64,000 nt of DNA from Kryptolebias marmoratus (GCF_001649575.2 NC_051431.1:20598475-20662474); one strand, 5' to 3'; shown: positions 13,215 through 28,332, counted from the first letter of the stretch. The notes: generated by a model from the letters alone, not told the origin. Translations and numbers: made by a program.

Positions 13215-13725
13215 TTAAAGGTCTTACATTCCTTTTAATCCTTTCCTGCCAGGTTTTCTGGACTAAGATTATCTTATGTTGAAAAATAACAGCATTATGG
13301 TTGTTTTGGTCAAATCATAAAAATATCATTATCCGCAGCAATCTTAAGCAATTTTCCGACACCTCATGTAATATGTTAACTGTCAGAGTACGTGTTGAGA
13401 ATGACTCTCACATACCACAACACATTTTAGCTCAATATTTGTCAATTTGAATTACTTCTAGGCTTTTCTATGTTGCCTAAGGCTGATTAGCTGTGATGAC
13501 CATCTTGAATCAGATTGACTCCAAAAGTTGATCAGTTTTAGATCTTTGTCCAGGGATAACTTTCTAAGAGGTTGTTTAAAAATCCATCCATTCTTTGATG
13601 AAATATTTTGCTAACAGGGCAAAGAAGGTTGACTCCAAAGATTAATGCCAAAGTTTTAAGTAAAGATCTTACAAAGTATATAGTGCTCAAAGTATGTGTT
13701 AGGGATGACTCACAGCTATTATATG
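13215..13725 (+). repeat. Monomer-built interspersed repeat, copy 2
   Basis: It starts with AAATTAAAGGTCTTACATTCC, a diverged form of the left end of copy 1, runs through CACATTTTAGCTCAATATTTG and GATTAGCTGTGATGACCATC, and ends after GATGAAATATTTTGCTAACA and GTTGACTCCAAAGATTAATG. It is one full monomer plus parts of a second. Confidence 0.7.
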
Positions 13726-14916
13726 CTCAGCGTATGTGTGATGACTTTCTGCATCCGAACAGTCAAATCAACACGTTCTTTTGCTGGCGTGTAATAATTA
13801 GAACAATTGTACACTGTAAAAAAGAATAATAATTTGAATGGCACCTTAGAGAAGCTTATCTACCTGCAGTAAAACTGTCAAATACACAGAAGAATGATCA
13901 TTCTTGTGTGAAAAGGGATCTTCACAATCTGTAAATCCTCATGTAGATCAAATGTTGGGTTTGACGGCTAATTTTCCTGGTATATGATGGGAGAACTGAA
14001 AGATAAGTACTTCTTCTGCACAAATTGATCAGTATTTTTGCTATGAAAATGGGGCAGGCAGCAGCACAATGGCGCTGAAGTTTTATTACATTCAATAAAT
14101 CATTTCTTCGCTGAACATGACACAGTGAGATGGCTGTGACCACGGTGACATTTAGGTCTGTTGCATGTTTATAACCAACCTAGAAATAAAATCCCAAAAT
14201 ATTAGTGAGCAGAGTAACAGATATCAAAATATAGCCACACACATTAAACAGCGAATGTCACTGCTCAAACGCTGAATGGAGTACATGGAGGGGTCACACT
14301 GGTATATCAAGTTTCTATATTTAGCATTTAGTTTTCTTTTTACCTGCCAACAGGAGGGCTCAACCTCAGATACGAGTCCCACTTTGTCTTTCTCACATGC
14401 TGATAGCGTCACTGCCTATTAAGTAGGGATGTGATTCAAATCAGCTGCAAACAGATTAAATTGATGCTAACACTGTAACCTGATGCGCTATAGCAGATAA
14501 CGTGGCATTGAAATAATGTTAATTGGATTTGACGGAAGCTTGTTATATAAGAGTTGCACACACATCTCCTTTTTATTCATTTTTTTTGATTTAGCAGTGA
14601 AGTTAGACCAATGTCTAGACAGTCTAAGCTCTTTTTTTTCAGAAATCTATTTTATGGAAGTCTAAAACTGCTCTAAGTAATTTTAAAGTGGCAGTGATCC
14701 ACTCTGGTCTTCGTCCTACTCAGGCTTTAGCTCATCTTATCTGGTCAGAATTAAACACTTTCTCTGTAAACTGAGGTTATTCAAAGACCGAGATACAACA
14801 GGTAAGATATTCATTGTTCAGAACTTTTCAAAAGAACACAACTTCATAAGATCTGAATTATCCTTTATGTGTGACGCCGCTGCATTTTGAACTTTACACC
14901 AAGAAAATTAGGACAC

Positions 14917-15379
14917 TGTCAGAATGAGGTGTCAGCGTGGCGAACCCAATCCGCAGACTCATCTTCAGAAACAAAAACTGATTTATTTATATAACAAAAG
15001 AAGAAAACAAAAAGCTGACGTGGCAGCAAAACTAACTATAACAAAAATCCAGATAATAACAAAGGCGGGACAAGGCAAGGCAAAAACAAAGAGGGACCAG
15101 ACTGGAACCAAACGCGAACAAACAACAATGAATCGGCAGGGAGGTGGAGAGGAAGACCAAGTTTTAAAGCAGAGGGTGATGAGGAGAAGTGGGAACAGGT
15201 GTGTGATTAGGAGTGAAGACAGCTGGAGATGGGTGTGACAGGAAACCAGAAAACTACTGAGCAGAGGACAGGTGAATGATGACAACAAACATGAACAGGA
15301 AAAACTAAACTGAAACAATAACTCAAACCGAAACAAGACAATAATCAAAACAACAAACTGAAAATACCAAACTATGACA
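14917..15379. mobile_element. Non-autonomous DNA element, copy A (TGTCAG...TGACA)
   Basis: 463 bp related along its length to 50320-50838. Shared blocks include GACTCAT, AAAGCTGACGTGGCAGCAAAA, AGGAGAAGTGGGAACAGGTG, GAGGACAGGTGAATGATGAC and an A-rich, C-spaced right half. The ends are short inverted repeats (TGTCAG and TGACA). It has no transposase. The A/C-rich sense makes long false frames on both strands. A hAT- or Tc1-type MITE is possible; class not settled. Confidence 0.65.
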
Positions 15380-15827
15380 TACACCTTGAGGAGTGAGACC
15401 ATGTTGGTTCATGTGACTTATTACTAAAACACTTCTGCATAAAAAACAATTAAGAAAAGTTCAATGTGTTCACTTAAAGATAAAATAGATTTTCTTTACT
15501 AGCTATCCATTGGATAACCCATTAAGAGCATGGGAAGCATTATGTTGAAAAATATTTTTGCAAAACCTAAATGTATTCCAAATGGTAAAAAACGTACAGT
15601 AGATATAAAGCTGATAAACCCCCAACGCTTCTCTCAGTTCCTTTATGCGCTGTTTTTTTTAAAGAAAAAAAAAAACAGTGCAGGAAAGGAATTACTGCTT
15701 TTCAGCTATTTTGGTTCCAGCGTCGAAGCTCTCCATTTGCCCCAAAGGTATTTTCTCACCCACCACCTTTTTACTTTTTGTTCTCCCAGGTTCTTGCACT
15801 CATGCTGTCATTGATCATAAGCCGTAC

Positions 15828-15914
15828 CTTAATGTGCTGATACTCCTTCTCTTCCTCTTGTAAAACCTCCAGCTGCTTCAGAGCAGATTCCTGCTGGAAC
15901 TCTCCTCGTTCAAC
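15828..15914 (-). CDS. kirrel3: kirrel3 exon E11: acidic coiled-coil-like tail exon
   Basis: The exon encodes VERGEFQQESALKQLEVLQE, then EEKEYQHIK. It is 87 bp, exactly 29 codons, with phase 0 on both sides, so it could be skipped without a frameshift (inference). GEFQQ-S-LKQLEVL-EEEKE matches the mammalian tail. The acceptor is GTAG|GTTGAA and the donor AAG|GTACGG. Heptad-like leucine spacing and the run of glutamates suggest a short helical segment. It was found by its peptide, since no long open frame marks it. Confidence 0.93.
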
Positions 15915-16593
15915 CTACACAAACATCGAGTTAAATATATTAAGAGCCTGAGCTCCTCTACTCGAAATAAAAAAGAGATTCTGAAAGGAATGGGTTTAAC
16001 TTTTATCACTTGTTCGCCTTTTTTTAATATCAGTCAAACACGCTTCACCTTCACTTGGGGCTCGCAGGGGGTATTAATAATTTATCATTGAATATCTTTT
16101 ATTTAGCTTTACAAAATGCAGATTTATGAGGTATCTATGCTGAATTCTCAACTTTAAGATGAAGAGAAGAGTGTACTGTTCGTATTTGAAAAGAGAATAC
16201 TATTCGTAACGTTTAACTGCAAATTACTCTAACCAAAAAAAAAAAAAATGAAAACATAGAAAGACATGTATATAAAACATTCTTCTTTCTCTTTTCATAG
16301 AACTCATGGCATTATGCTGATACAAATAAAGACCTTTTGCCTTGAGTCCAACACATATAAAATCTGCATGCTTTCTTGTGCGTCCATTACTCAAGAAATA
16401 ATTTATTCCACAGAAAAGAGCCCTACCAGCTGTAGCATTCATTCATTATTTAACTGTCGGCTTTCAAAGGACACGCCAAAATGCAAAGAAGAAAAATAAA
16501 TAAATAATTAAATGAAATAAAGCTGACAGTTTATTTCTAAACACGAGAAAAAGGAGGAAGTGTAAAATAGTACGCTGTGACACTCACACTCAC
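15915..16593 (-). other. kirrel3: kirrel3 intron E10-E11 (679 bp)
   Basis: AT-rich intron with an A13 run near 16236-16248. Nothing else recognised. Confidence 0.8.
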
Positions 16594-16703
16594 CATCAGT
16601 TGTTTCATGGAGTTGTGTTCTTCATTCTCTCGCGCTGCGTTGTGGTCTTTGTGTACGATCTCCACCCGGATGTCGTTTTTTGCTGACACAACTCCTTTTA
16701 GAT
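16594..16703 (-). CDS. kirrel3: kirrel3 exon E10: membrane-proximal cytoplasmic part
   Basis: The exon encodes [20 protein letters not shown], then [34 protein letters not shown] is almost identical to the mammalian tail just inside the membrane; the following [12 protein letters not shown] is the looser, lineage-variable part. The acceptor is GACAG|ATCTAAA (phase 1) and the donor ATG|GTGAGTG in phase 0. Length is 110 bp. GTGAGTGTGAGTG gives two overlapping potential donors 6 bp apart. The first is preferred because it fits the family reading ...KQLM followed by the next exon. Confidence 0.95.
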
Positions 16704-17654
16704 CTGTCAGAAAAGGACGACACATACGGTATGTCTTAATAGGCTGCGAGGAAACCCCATTCTGTATTTGTTGACATAATAATTTCCCCGAGTGAAGTTT
16801 TGCAGTATTGTAATATTTAACAAAGACCCCTGGGTTTGCTTTGTTACAGCTCTCCCATTTCCCCCCCAAAAAAATACAGAGCATTATTAATCATTTATTT
16901 CCTGCCAAGACAAGATAATCTTTCCCCTTTACAAAAGAAAAAAAAAAACAATAATAAAAACAAAACAAAAAAAACAACCCAAAAACAAATCTCCCACAGT
17001 TTTCCAAGGGTGGCTCATTCTTTTTGGGACAATGCTGATGTAATTCTGTCATATAACAAAGTCTTACTTTCTGTCTTAATTTTGCTGGCAAGTTCTCTCT
17101 GGTGAGCACAGATGGAGACGGGCAGTGAGGGCATAACCAGGTGCACTTCCTCTGTAGTATACAGACAATAGACATGCTGAAGGGACCAGTAAGCACAGCG
17201 TGGTTCTTGGACAGAGAGACGGTGGCTGTCTCTAACTTGAGTCACTTGGTTTATGGGTGGGTGGCAGCGAACACAGTGCAAGATGTAAATAGCCTCAAAA
17301 GCCAATGCAGCCAGACTGAGATTGCATGAAATGAGCCCTGATCACAATCTGGCTATATCTGTGCACCACGAGAAGATGTCCATCTCAACCAGTGATTCAT
17401 CCTGTGGTAAGCATGATGCCAAAATGTCACTGTGTCAAAAACAATTTTTTTTTCTTCACCATGTTTTTGTTTTATTGATTGGATAGTCTAGTTATTTTTG
17501 AAGTGATGTTCTGTTAAATAGTTGTCAATACCTAGTATCTTTTTATCCCTGACATCAGTCATAGAATACGTATGAAGAAAAGGGCAGAAGTCTTTGTCCA
17601 GGCTAGGCCAATGCTTAGCCAAACAAGTGGCAGTTGTGTGTGTGTATATATATA

Positions 17655-17700
<46 letters not shown>

Positions 17701-18329
17701 TGAAATGGGGAAATATATAACATTGTTTCTAAGGCTCATAAAACATTGTTTTTTAAATGCAACATACAGATGTGAAAGAACTACAGTAGCAAATAATAAA
17801 CATAATAATAAACTTTTGCCCTGACATTGATTGTTTAGTTTGTTGCTGTTTTCTTAATGTCCGTGTTACTACATGAATGCACGTGTGCTCGGAGCATAGA
17901 ACAGTGTACCGGATCAGCGTGTCTAGTCAGATGGCAGACTGATACATTTGTTGTCTCATTGACAAATAAACTGTTTATGTTTATTATTAGTTAATGTAGC
18001 AATCTTTCACATGGTATGTTGTTTTTGAGAGAGTTGATTCCTAAGCCTGAAAAATTATACAAACAGGCTCTCGTTGGGTTAGACTTTTGCCTCTTTCTAC
18101 CTTTTCTATGCTCTGTGTCTGAAATGATACTACTGACAACTATCTGACAGAATAAGACTAGACTGTTCCTTTAGTGTTAGGAACTTGCAAGTACCTACAG
18201 ATCTTTTCCTGTTTGAATCCAAACAATCTCTTCATTTGAATGGATGGACATTTTCCAGTGTGCTCAGGGATAATACAGTACATTGGTATGCATGCTTTAG
18301 TGGGTGCAAGAGCTTGAAAAGAGACATAC
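16704..18329 (-). other. kirrel3: kirrel3 intron E9-E10 (1.6 kb)
   Basis: Contains an AT microsatellite at 17645-17696 and an A-rich tract near 16937-16990. No coding peptide or known element is seen. Confidence 0.8.
17645..17696. repeat. (TA)n microsatellite
   Basis: About 50 bp of TA repeats with one TTTA interruption, preceded by a short GTGTGTGTGT run. Confidence 0.95.
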
Positions 18330-18437
18330 TTCTCTGAGAGCGGGTGCAGCAGAAAGCGCCGATGGTGCCCATTAGTACAATGAGGGCCACAAAAGCTCCC
18401 ACGGCAATGCCGATGATCACAGCCACTGGGAGAGATT
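18330..18437 (-). CDS. kirrel3: kirrel3 exon E9: transmembrane segment
   Basis: The exon encodes [20 protein letters not shown], then [16 protein letters not shown]. The run from VAVIIG to GAFCC, about 26 hydrophobic residues with GxxxG-like spacing, is the single membrane helix. CC and the basic TRSQR mark the cytoplasmic face; juxtamembrane cysteines are possible palmitoylation sites (inference). The acceptor is CTGCAG|AATCTC (phase 1) and the donor AGAA|GTATGT (phase 1). Length is 108 bp. The motif order matches mammalian KIRREL3 (SVPMAVIIGVAVGAG...). Confidence 0.95.
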
Positions 18438-20848
<2,411 letters not shown>

Positions 20849-22723
20849 CTAAAACAGTTAAAAAAGTAAAACACATTGATTTTTTTTTTAAATGGGCAAT
20901 GGACAGTACCAAACCTGTTGCATTCAATTTTATTAACCTATTTATAAACATTGAAAAAACTATCTAACTTTAGAGTTAGTTGTTGAGATCATTGTAACAG
21001 AGTTGATTCAAGACAATTACCAGAATGTATACATTGAGTTTTATTCTCTCAAGCCCCTATGATAGTGATGTGCAACTAATGGCATCAGCAAATTGTGATT
21101 CCAAGAGTGTGGAGTTGAGTTTATACCACACATTGCAGGAAGCAGGAAGGGCACAAGAGAAGCCATGGACAGGAAGCATGTTCTTCAAGCAAAAATGTGT
21201 GTGTGGATTTAAATATAAGCTTTTAAATAAAAAAAAGTTTCACGGTATGTCGTTTTGGCTGGTTAAAACATTTTTTAAATGTTGTTTTGTCACTAAAATA
21301 TTGTGTTAAAAGTACATTTATTTTTGGCTCATTGGCTGCACTACCGTCCATTTGTTTAGCTGCCAACTCAGTACCATCTCTCTAATATCTGTAGGCTGAG
21401 ATAATGTTTAATAGATCATTCCAAATTACATTTACTCTTCTCATTTCACTTTTTGAAAGACTGCTTTTAGATTTGGCTTCTAGGAGACTACATTTACCCA
21501 TTAACAAAACAATGTATGTATTTATTGACCTAAACGTCCACATACCAGGGAGATAGTAGTCAGTTCTCTTAGACGTTCCCAGAGTCAGATTGAAAAGTAG
21601 AGGTGATCAGGTTTTTGCACTCAGTCTTTGAAGCAGTTTACCTCTGTATATACACAATGCTCAGACTGCTGAGAGTTTAGTCTCTGCTTAAGGCTCAACT
21701 TTTATCATCGTCTTTCAGCTCAAACAGAGTATGAGAACCAAACAAATCCCATATATGGAGTTGTGTTTTAACACATTGTCTTTTTTTTATTTTAATACTT
21801 ATATTATTTGAATTTAACAAGAATTTTTGTCATTTGATAATGTGTTTGCGTAAACTGTAAAGCTATCAACTTCAGTTATTTTGAATGCGTTATTTAAAAA
21901 AGATCCCATTCATAGATGGCAATATTAACACAATATCATTTAAAATAAAATAAAAAATGGACACTGAACCTCAGTCTTCAAATACCAAACTGGCTTAATG
22001 CTTAACTTATTCTTGTCCAACTCAATCTCTCCACTGACACAAAAATGTAATAATAGATGAAAGGCATGAATGAAGGTATATTGCCCAATGCCTTGAACAT
22101 TTAAATTTTAAACAAAGACCTTGCATGACCGCACCATGTTTTAGCTCAGTATCTGTAAAAATGTTTGTGTCATCTAAGGTTGATTAGCTGCGGTGACCAT
22201 CTTGAATGGGACTGACCCCAAAAGCTAATCAGTTCTATATGTACTGTGCATCCAGTAATTACTTTCTGAGAGTTTTATTAAAATTCAACCAGTGGTTCAT
22301 GAGATATTTTGCTAACACACAGACAAATGACCAAAAACACATATTGCCTTCCTTACATGGTAATGGGCAAAACTATGCTCTTTGTTTTTGTTGGACATCA
22401 ATAAAAAAAGTTAACTTTTTAAAGTGAATTATGGTACAATGAAAGCATATAAAAAGGCACAAAAAATTAAAGATGCATATCTATGTATTCTTATTTATGT
22501 AATCTTATTTAAATCAAATGGTATAAACGCTACTATAAAGTGTTAGGAACTGACCAAATAAAACTAACAAATCAAAGAAGTATTTCAGGAACAATACAAA
22601 AGAGAAATGTAAATTATTCATGTGTTTAAAATACATTTGTGAGTTTTGAATAGGCACTTGCATGGAATGAACATATTTGAGCCAAAAATGGGATAAGAGA
22701 CATAAACAACCCCATGCACTCAC
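20849..22723 (-). other. kirrel3: kirrel3 intron E7-E8 (1.9 kb)
   Basis: Contains one monomer repeat copy at 22010-22400. The rest is AT-rich and unremarkable; the frame at 21025-21309 has no family resemblance. Confidence 0.8.
22010..22400 (+). repeat. Monomer-built interspersed repeat, copy 3
   Basis: Includes TATTGCCCAATGCCTTGAAC (left part, shared with copy 4), TTTTAGCTCAGTATCTGTAA, GATTAGCTGCGGTGACCATC, CCAGTGGTTCATGAGATATT and a right end with ACACAGACAAATGACC. Single monomer. Confidence 0.75.
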
Positions 22724-22824
22724 AATGCGGTCTGGTGGAGGTGTACTTCGAATGAAACATTTGATTTGTCCCTTCTCTCCATGTAAAGCTTGCTGAGTCT
22801 GTGTACTGGATATAGTCGGTGGCC
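22724..22824 (-). CDS. kirrel3: kirrel3 exon E7: first half of Ig5
   Basis: The exon encodes [20 protein letters not shown], then [14 protein letters not shown]. It starts Ig5, with the first cysteine in [15 protein letters not shown] is a highly conserved Kirrel3 stretch. A long pyrimidine tract (12 T) and CAG precede GGCCACCG (phase 1), and the donor is CGCATT|GTGAGT in phase 0. Length is 101 bp. The next exon begins AWSW, as in mammals. Confidence 0.95.
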
Positions 22825-23390
22825 CTGAAAAAAAAAAAAGAAGAAATTGAAACACGAACATTTAAAGTCATTTTCAGTTTCAGCTCATGATAATTCTGCT
22901 CAATTGAGTTCTTGTTGGTACAGATTACACTCAGCCAAATGTCTTCTGTTTCAAGCAGTGACTGGTGAAGTGTTCAGTCATTTAGGACTCCTGGGAATGG
23001 GTGCATTACAGTGAGTTATAGCTCATCCGCGAGTACAGTTTCATCTCAGACAAACCCGGACTGATCACAGGACATGGGTGGTGATCTACACCTGATTGTG
23101 GGGAGAGAGTTTGTTGATTTATGGCTCATAAACTCTCTCATAAACATTGTTCTCTACAGCACAACGGACAAATAAAATGAGAAAATGCCACGGTGGGGAC
23201 ACGACCTACTAGCAATGTCTCGCCACAATCAGTTTGCATGCACAAGTAAATGTTCAGGCAATTAGGCAAATAGATAAACTGAGCAGTGACTCTGCTGTTC
23301 TCAGTAAATTAAGAAACCAAGGTTGGTCTGTGTTAGAACATGATTCCCTTATTTCCATACTTCAAAAAGCTTGTTTATGACAACAGAAAT

Positions 23391-23520
23391 ATACAACTTT
23401 TGAAATCCTGTTTTGGCTTTTGGTTTTGGTGTGCCTCCCCATAATACCAGTGGCTCTATCCGGCCACCCCTTTGTAAATTGTCTGGGGTCACCCCTGTTT
23501 CACTAGACTGGTGAAAATGA
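23391..23520 (+). repeat. Interspersed repeat shared with 44990-45115
   Basis: TGAAATCCTGTTTTGGC, TTTTGGTTTTGGTGTGCC, CAGTGGCTCTATCCGGCCAC and GGGGTCACCCCTG line up with AAACTTCTGTTATGGCTTTT, GGTTTTGTTGTGCCACACC, CAGTGGCCCCCATCTGG and GAAGTGTCCCTGG at 45 kb. It is a diverged dispersed family of unknown class. Confidence 0.6.
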
Positions 23521-24479
23521 AAGATTACAAATATAACTGACTATCAGATTTAGCAGCAGCATTCCATCAGAGTCTTTGAAAAACACTTTTGCATGAAATG
23601 CCCATCCCTACTTCAAACCACTGTGTGCTGAGCTGCGTTCCAGCTACAAGATCTTGCCTGACAGGGGCAGCTTGGCCTAAACGGCTGGACTTCTCACCAT
23701 CTGCTCAGAAGTCTGCCCCACGCCAGATGACAGCGCTAATATGAAGATGTCACGCACAACCCAGTTACACCATTCAGGTGAGTTTACCCTTTGTTTCTAA
23801 GGGATTTGTAAATTGAAATGACGAACCCTCTACCACAAACTGTGCATGTTTTCTAAATCCATTTTAAATTAAAATGAAATTCAGCAGCATTTCAGATTTG
23901 ATTGAAGGCAACCGCTAATAAGCTTTAGAGACTGAAAGAAATCAGCAGAATTGTTGAATTTATCACATGCTGTTAGTATACAACTGGGATTTATTACTTT
24001 TTTAGCTCTTGTTTATTTCTTTCCACAACCAGTTTGACATGTCAATGTAAAATATCTTAACAAGGTAGCAATACCAATCTGGCTGACATTAGGCAAGCGA
24101 GAAAACATCTAAATAATGAACCTTTTTTAATGTGCTACACACCCTCTCATCAAATCATCAATTCATAGTATTTTAATTATGTTTTGGTGTTTATTATGTG
24201 AATCTCATTAAGACTCTTCACTTGAGAGTAAAGGTAAAAAAAGCATAAATACTAACATGCCAGAAGTTTCTGATGTAACAAAATTTTACTTACTCATAAA
24301 AATAAGATTAAAACAGAAAGGGTTTTACAGAAACAACAAAGACAGCTTCACTTTGTTTCCTAATTTTTGGGTAAAAGCTCCCTTATAATCAGTAAAACCC
24401 AGTGTTATGATACGATATCACGTTAGAAGGTTAAGGTTAAGAATGGTGGGGGTTTAACGTTCGGGTAAGTGAGACAGCT

Positions 24480-24720
24480 TCTTGATTAGTGAGACAACTC
24501 ACATCCCCGCCTGACTTCCTCAAACTCCTGCTCTCTGCCATCTCTCTGACGATACATAATTGCAGTTTATTACCTGTCTCTTATTAAAATGAATTAGCAT
24601 TTTAATGAGACTTTGCCAGATGGTGTCTTGGTATGCTTCTGGAGGCTGCTGCAAAGATGCTACCGCCGCACACTGAATGCCGTGGACAGTTTAAAATAAT
24701 TGCACCGAACACCGTCCCAC
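24480..24720. promoter_or_regulatory. Candidate intronic regulatory block
   Basis: Non-repetitive sequence of mixed composition, with an exact inverted repeat ATTAAAATG (24583-24591) and CATTTTAAT (24598-24606) around AATTAG. This gives overlapping TAAT/ATTA homeodomain cores. It is followed by E-box-like CCAGATGG. Function is inferred only from composition. Confidence 0.25.
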
Positions 24721-27700
24721 TTTTTCTGCTTTACCGGCACACAATAGTTGTCTGAACACAGTTTATGTTATTGTCCATATGAGGGCTTTGACATCTATTG
24801 TATGTGTAATAACTTCTGATTGCAAGATAAAATGTATGTATGTTAACATTTAGCTCCAACTGTCTAACTGCACATAGCAAGATCAGTTTCTTGCAGGCTG
24901 CAAAAGGCTGCTTGTAATGACTGGGGAGGATCTATTCTATGGATTAGAGCTGCAAATTAGGAATATAATTAGATAGCTTTATCTCCCTGCCTCAGCCTCA
25001 GTTGAAAGTGTACGTGTTTGTATGCTAGTGTGCGTGATGTGTGGTGTGTGTGTCAAAGTGCGTGTTTGCTACTTCCATTGTCTGATCAGAGCACAAACAC
25101 GTAAGGAGCCGGGAGGTGGGTGGCACTACAACATCAATGCTCAGCAGCAGGGGAGGTAATCAAAATGTTGGGTGCAATGTTTCACTCATTCATTTGAGGA
25201 GGTGTTAACTCTGGAGTAGACATTGCAATCTCATTACACAATATCGGCGTGGGTGTCAAAATGCCAGCGCGGACACTTCCTTTCCTAAACTGAGGCATTT
25301 TCTTGACATTTCCTCTCAGCCTCGGCGTTGAACTTAGGGTTTGTGTGTTTTTTCTTCTCTATTTTTTTTTTTTTCCCTGTAAGAAAATAAAGAACAAACA
25401 CCTACAGGGCAAGTGAAACTTATGAAAACTATCTGACACAGTCACTTATGGTCACATTTTCCTTTGGGAGTAATGCACTCAGCTTCACTTTTTCTTAAAG
25501 TGTAACAAAAAATAAATAAATTGAGTACAATGCCACCTAAAAATTTTGTACACTCTTGATGCTAGAGGCACTACATCTATACTGCTGCTCTGTATCTGGT
25601 TATACTTTAAAATATTGTTATAGTTGATTCATATTCTATTTTATTTACACCGTAAAATTTGCCTTTGCCTGTTTGTTATTTTTAAATTCATATTTTGTAA
25701 TTTTGTAAAAAAAATGTGGTTATTCTGATAAAAAGAAATTATTAAATAAAAACATCTTACCAACCAAAAATAGTAAATCTACACGCCATGCCTAACTTGT
25801 GTTAACTTAGTGATGTTTGTCAACTTGTAATTGACTTGGGCATTACAACACATTGCATTCTGGGTAGTGGCACCAACTCTGGTAGCTATGCCATGTAGGT
25901 AAATTACTGAACAAGAAACTCTGGTTGAAGAGAAATGATAGGCTTAAATTTTTTTTAAATTGACTAGAATTTGAACCATGATCCTGACCGACTACAGCCA
26001 ATAAACACCCACACTGTGTTTTTCTATTGCGTGTGGTGCTAGTTCCCCTGGATTCTAATGTTTGCTTTATCACTGTATGTGTGGTCTGTGGCCTCCCATC
26101 TAGGTCATCCTCCACATTACACTTTACAGTACAGCTGAGTACCAACTTTTTTGGGTGGAGTGAAATATTTCCTTCAACCAAACAACAGTTTCTGATTTTT
26201 CTGAGTGACTGGGAAATAAGATAAATCTTCTACATTTATCTTACACAATTATCTATAGTACCATGATGTTATTTCACATTAGCAACATTAAAAGTAATGT
26301 TTTTTGTAGTGCTGCCAATCCAAAGAACAGATAGGTGTAATTAGTCTCACAAACTGTACACTAACCTAAAGTACTTCTAATAACTACTTCAAATCATTTT
26401 AGCTGAAGCAAAATGCTTATTCATATTTCCCTTTTATTCAAAATAAAAACAAAAACATTTTATAGTTCAAACACATACTAAAATGAGTTCAATCGATACA
26501 TCAATCCAAATCAACTCAACTAACACACAACTAAACATGCTTGTTCAGAAAAACATTAAGTAATTATAGTTGTACAAATTAAGCTTTTTCACTTAGAATT
26601 TTTAGCCCCCTCTTTTACTTGTATTTTTTAAATTGAAACATTATGTTAGATTTTGGAGCGTAAAGGTCCTGGCCTCATGGACTTTAGAGAAACCATTATT
26701 CAGATAAATTCTAGAGAGAAAACCATGTGATTATCAAGTTAACTGTGATTGTATTCTACACTGCATCAAATTAAAAACATTAAGTCAGAGTGGATTTAGA
26801 AGGTAATATTTGAATTTATCTCCTGCTTTGATCAGCTTCATAATTAGCATGTTTAGCTTCAGTATAAATACAAAATTAACTTGTCTGTAATCTGACAGTC
26901 TCACCCAACTGAGCCGCTTTGTCTGAGTACATTTTTATAACCAGTTTTGTTGTTTTATATTTCCCTCCACCCAGTGAGATGTGGATCATCCTCAATTCAG
27001 ACAGAGAAACACATTCAGCATAATAACTCACAGCCACAGGCTACAAACACTCATTGTTTAATTTTTTATCCAAGCATCATGCTTAAACCAGAACTGAAAC
27101 ACTCTGTTTACAAACACAATCTTTGTAACCATGAAAACATGAAGAGCAAACTTAAAAAATGTGAATCAGTCTAAAAAAAGTGATAATATTTCAGCAGCAA
27201 ACAGTGCTTTGTTTGCTTTATCCACTTTATGCATCCAGTCTGAGAAATAAAAAAAAACATTAGTTGAGAAGAAATTAGTGTTTTCAGGGAAACCTTCTTT
27301 TAGCAGAAGTATGAGTTTTTGACTTCAAGTACTTATGTTTTTCCTAATTAAAAAAAAAATGCCAAGAATACAAAAATACATAAGGCTTGTATCCAAAAAC
27401 AATGATATACTGAAATGAGGAAGTAGGATTTTTGCTTGACTGAACTGCACTTTAGCTATTCGATTTACAAGCAGATTTCAAAAACAACGTTGTTGGTTAA
27501 AGTTTTATGCTGTAGCACCTACAACTAACATGAGAAGCTACTGTAACCATATGCTGGTCGTTCAAGATAAATAAGTTTGTCGTCAGTCTTTAACTGTCTT
27601 TAGCTCCACCTTCTTGTCCAACAATAGTGTTTTCTTTTTTGACTAAACCAAGATGATGACAGCCATTGGTTTAGCTCAGGCTTTAATAACCAGTTGGTGT

Positions 27701-28332
27701 TATTATGAAGAGTTTTTCTGGTTCTTCGACATGCTACGCTCTATAGCTGCAGTACTGTCACACTGAGCTGATGTCTCTATGGTGAAAACTTACAGGAAAA
27801 CTTATGCTTGTCTTATTGCAATAAAAAGAACAAATGTTAGTAATGTTTTTTGTCATTTCTGTATTGTCCTTGTGGCTAAATGTGAGACAATTTTTGGTTT
27901 AATTTTGTTTGTCTGTTCTTCCAATCATCCATCCATCCAGCAGCAGGAAATGCACTGTTGGTTGCTGGGATTTTCTCTGGTAAATGTTGCACAATAATAG
28001 TGTGTGTATGAATACTGTTGTGTGAGATCTGTCATTTTATTTTTAATTTGTCTGTTACGTCAGTCCCTCACTATTTACACAATGTAGCAGATTTATCTGG
28101 GGCAATTTGGCATTCAGCTGCTCCTATTCCAGAAGGCACGTGTGCGTCAGGACTTACTCACTATTTGGTAACATTTAAATTATTCTACACTCTGCTGCAC
28201 TGCCAATGCAAATGATAACAAGGATGTCGGTGCAATACATTATGATTTGCCAATTAAATCAGAACAAACAAGTTTACAGTATGTTTCAATATGTTTTTTT
28301 TTATGTGTTCCAACTGTCAACTAATCAGTGTA

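Larger units (their letters stand above)
11297..15827 (-). other. kirrel3: kirrel3 intron E11-E12 (4.5 kb)
   Basis: The intron lies between the 15828 donor (GTACGG) and the 11297 acceptor (CAACAG). It holds a monomer repeat copy (13215-13725) and a TGTCAGG-ended element (14917-15379). The rest, including 11300-13200, shows no coding peptide. Confidence 0.8.

Noticed and set aside
14983..15402. 139-codon minus-strand frame rich in F, L, S and V
   Set aside because: It lies inside the TGTCAG-ended element; the plus-strand A/C-rich sequence makes false hydrophobic frames on the other strand. The homologous element at 50.4 kb gives a similar but unrelated frame.
16588..16593. Second overlapping donor GTGAGTG after exon E10
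   Set aside because: Use of the downstream copy would add two residues (V-S) after KQLM; possible but unsupported, and the first donor fits the family.
17594..17824. Frames full of I-Y repeats over AT arrays (also at 32.1, 44.8, 48.8 kb)
   Set aside because: Direct translations of AT microsatellites, not proteins.
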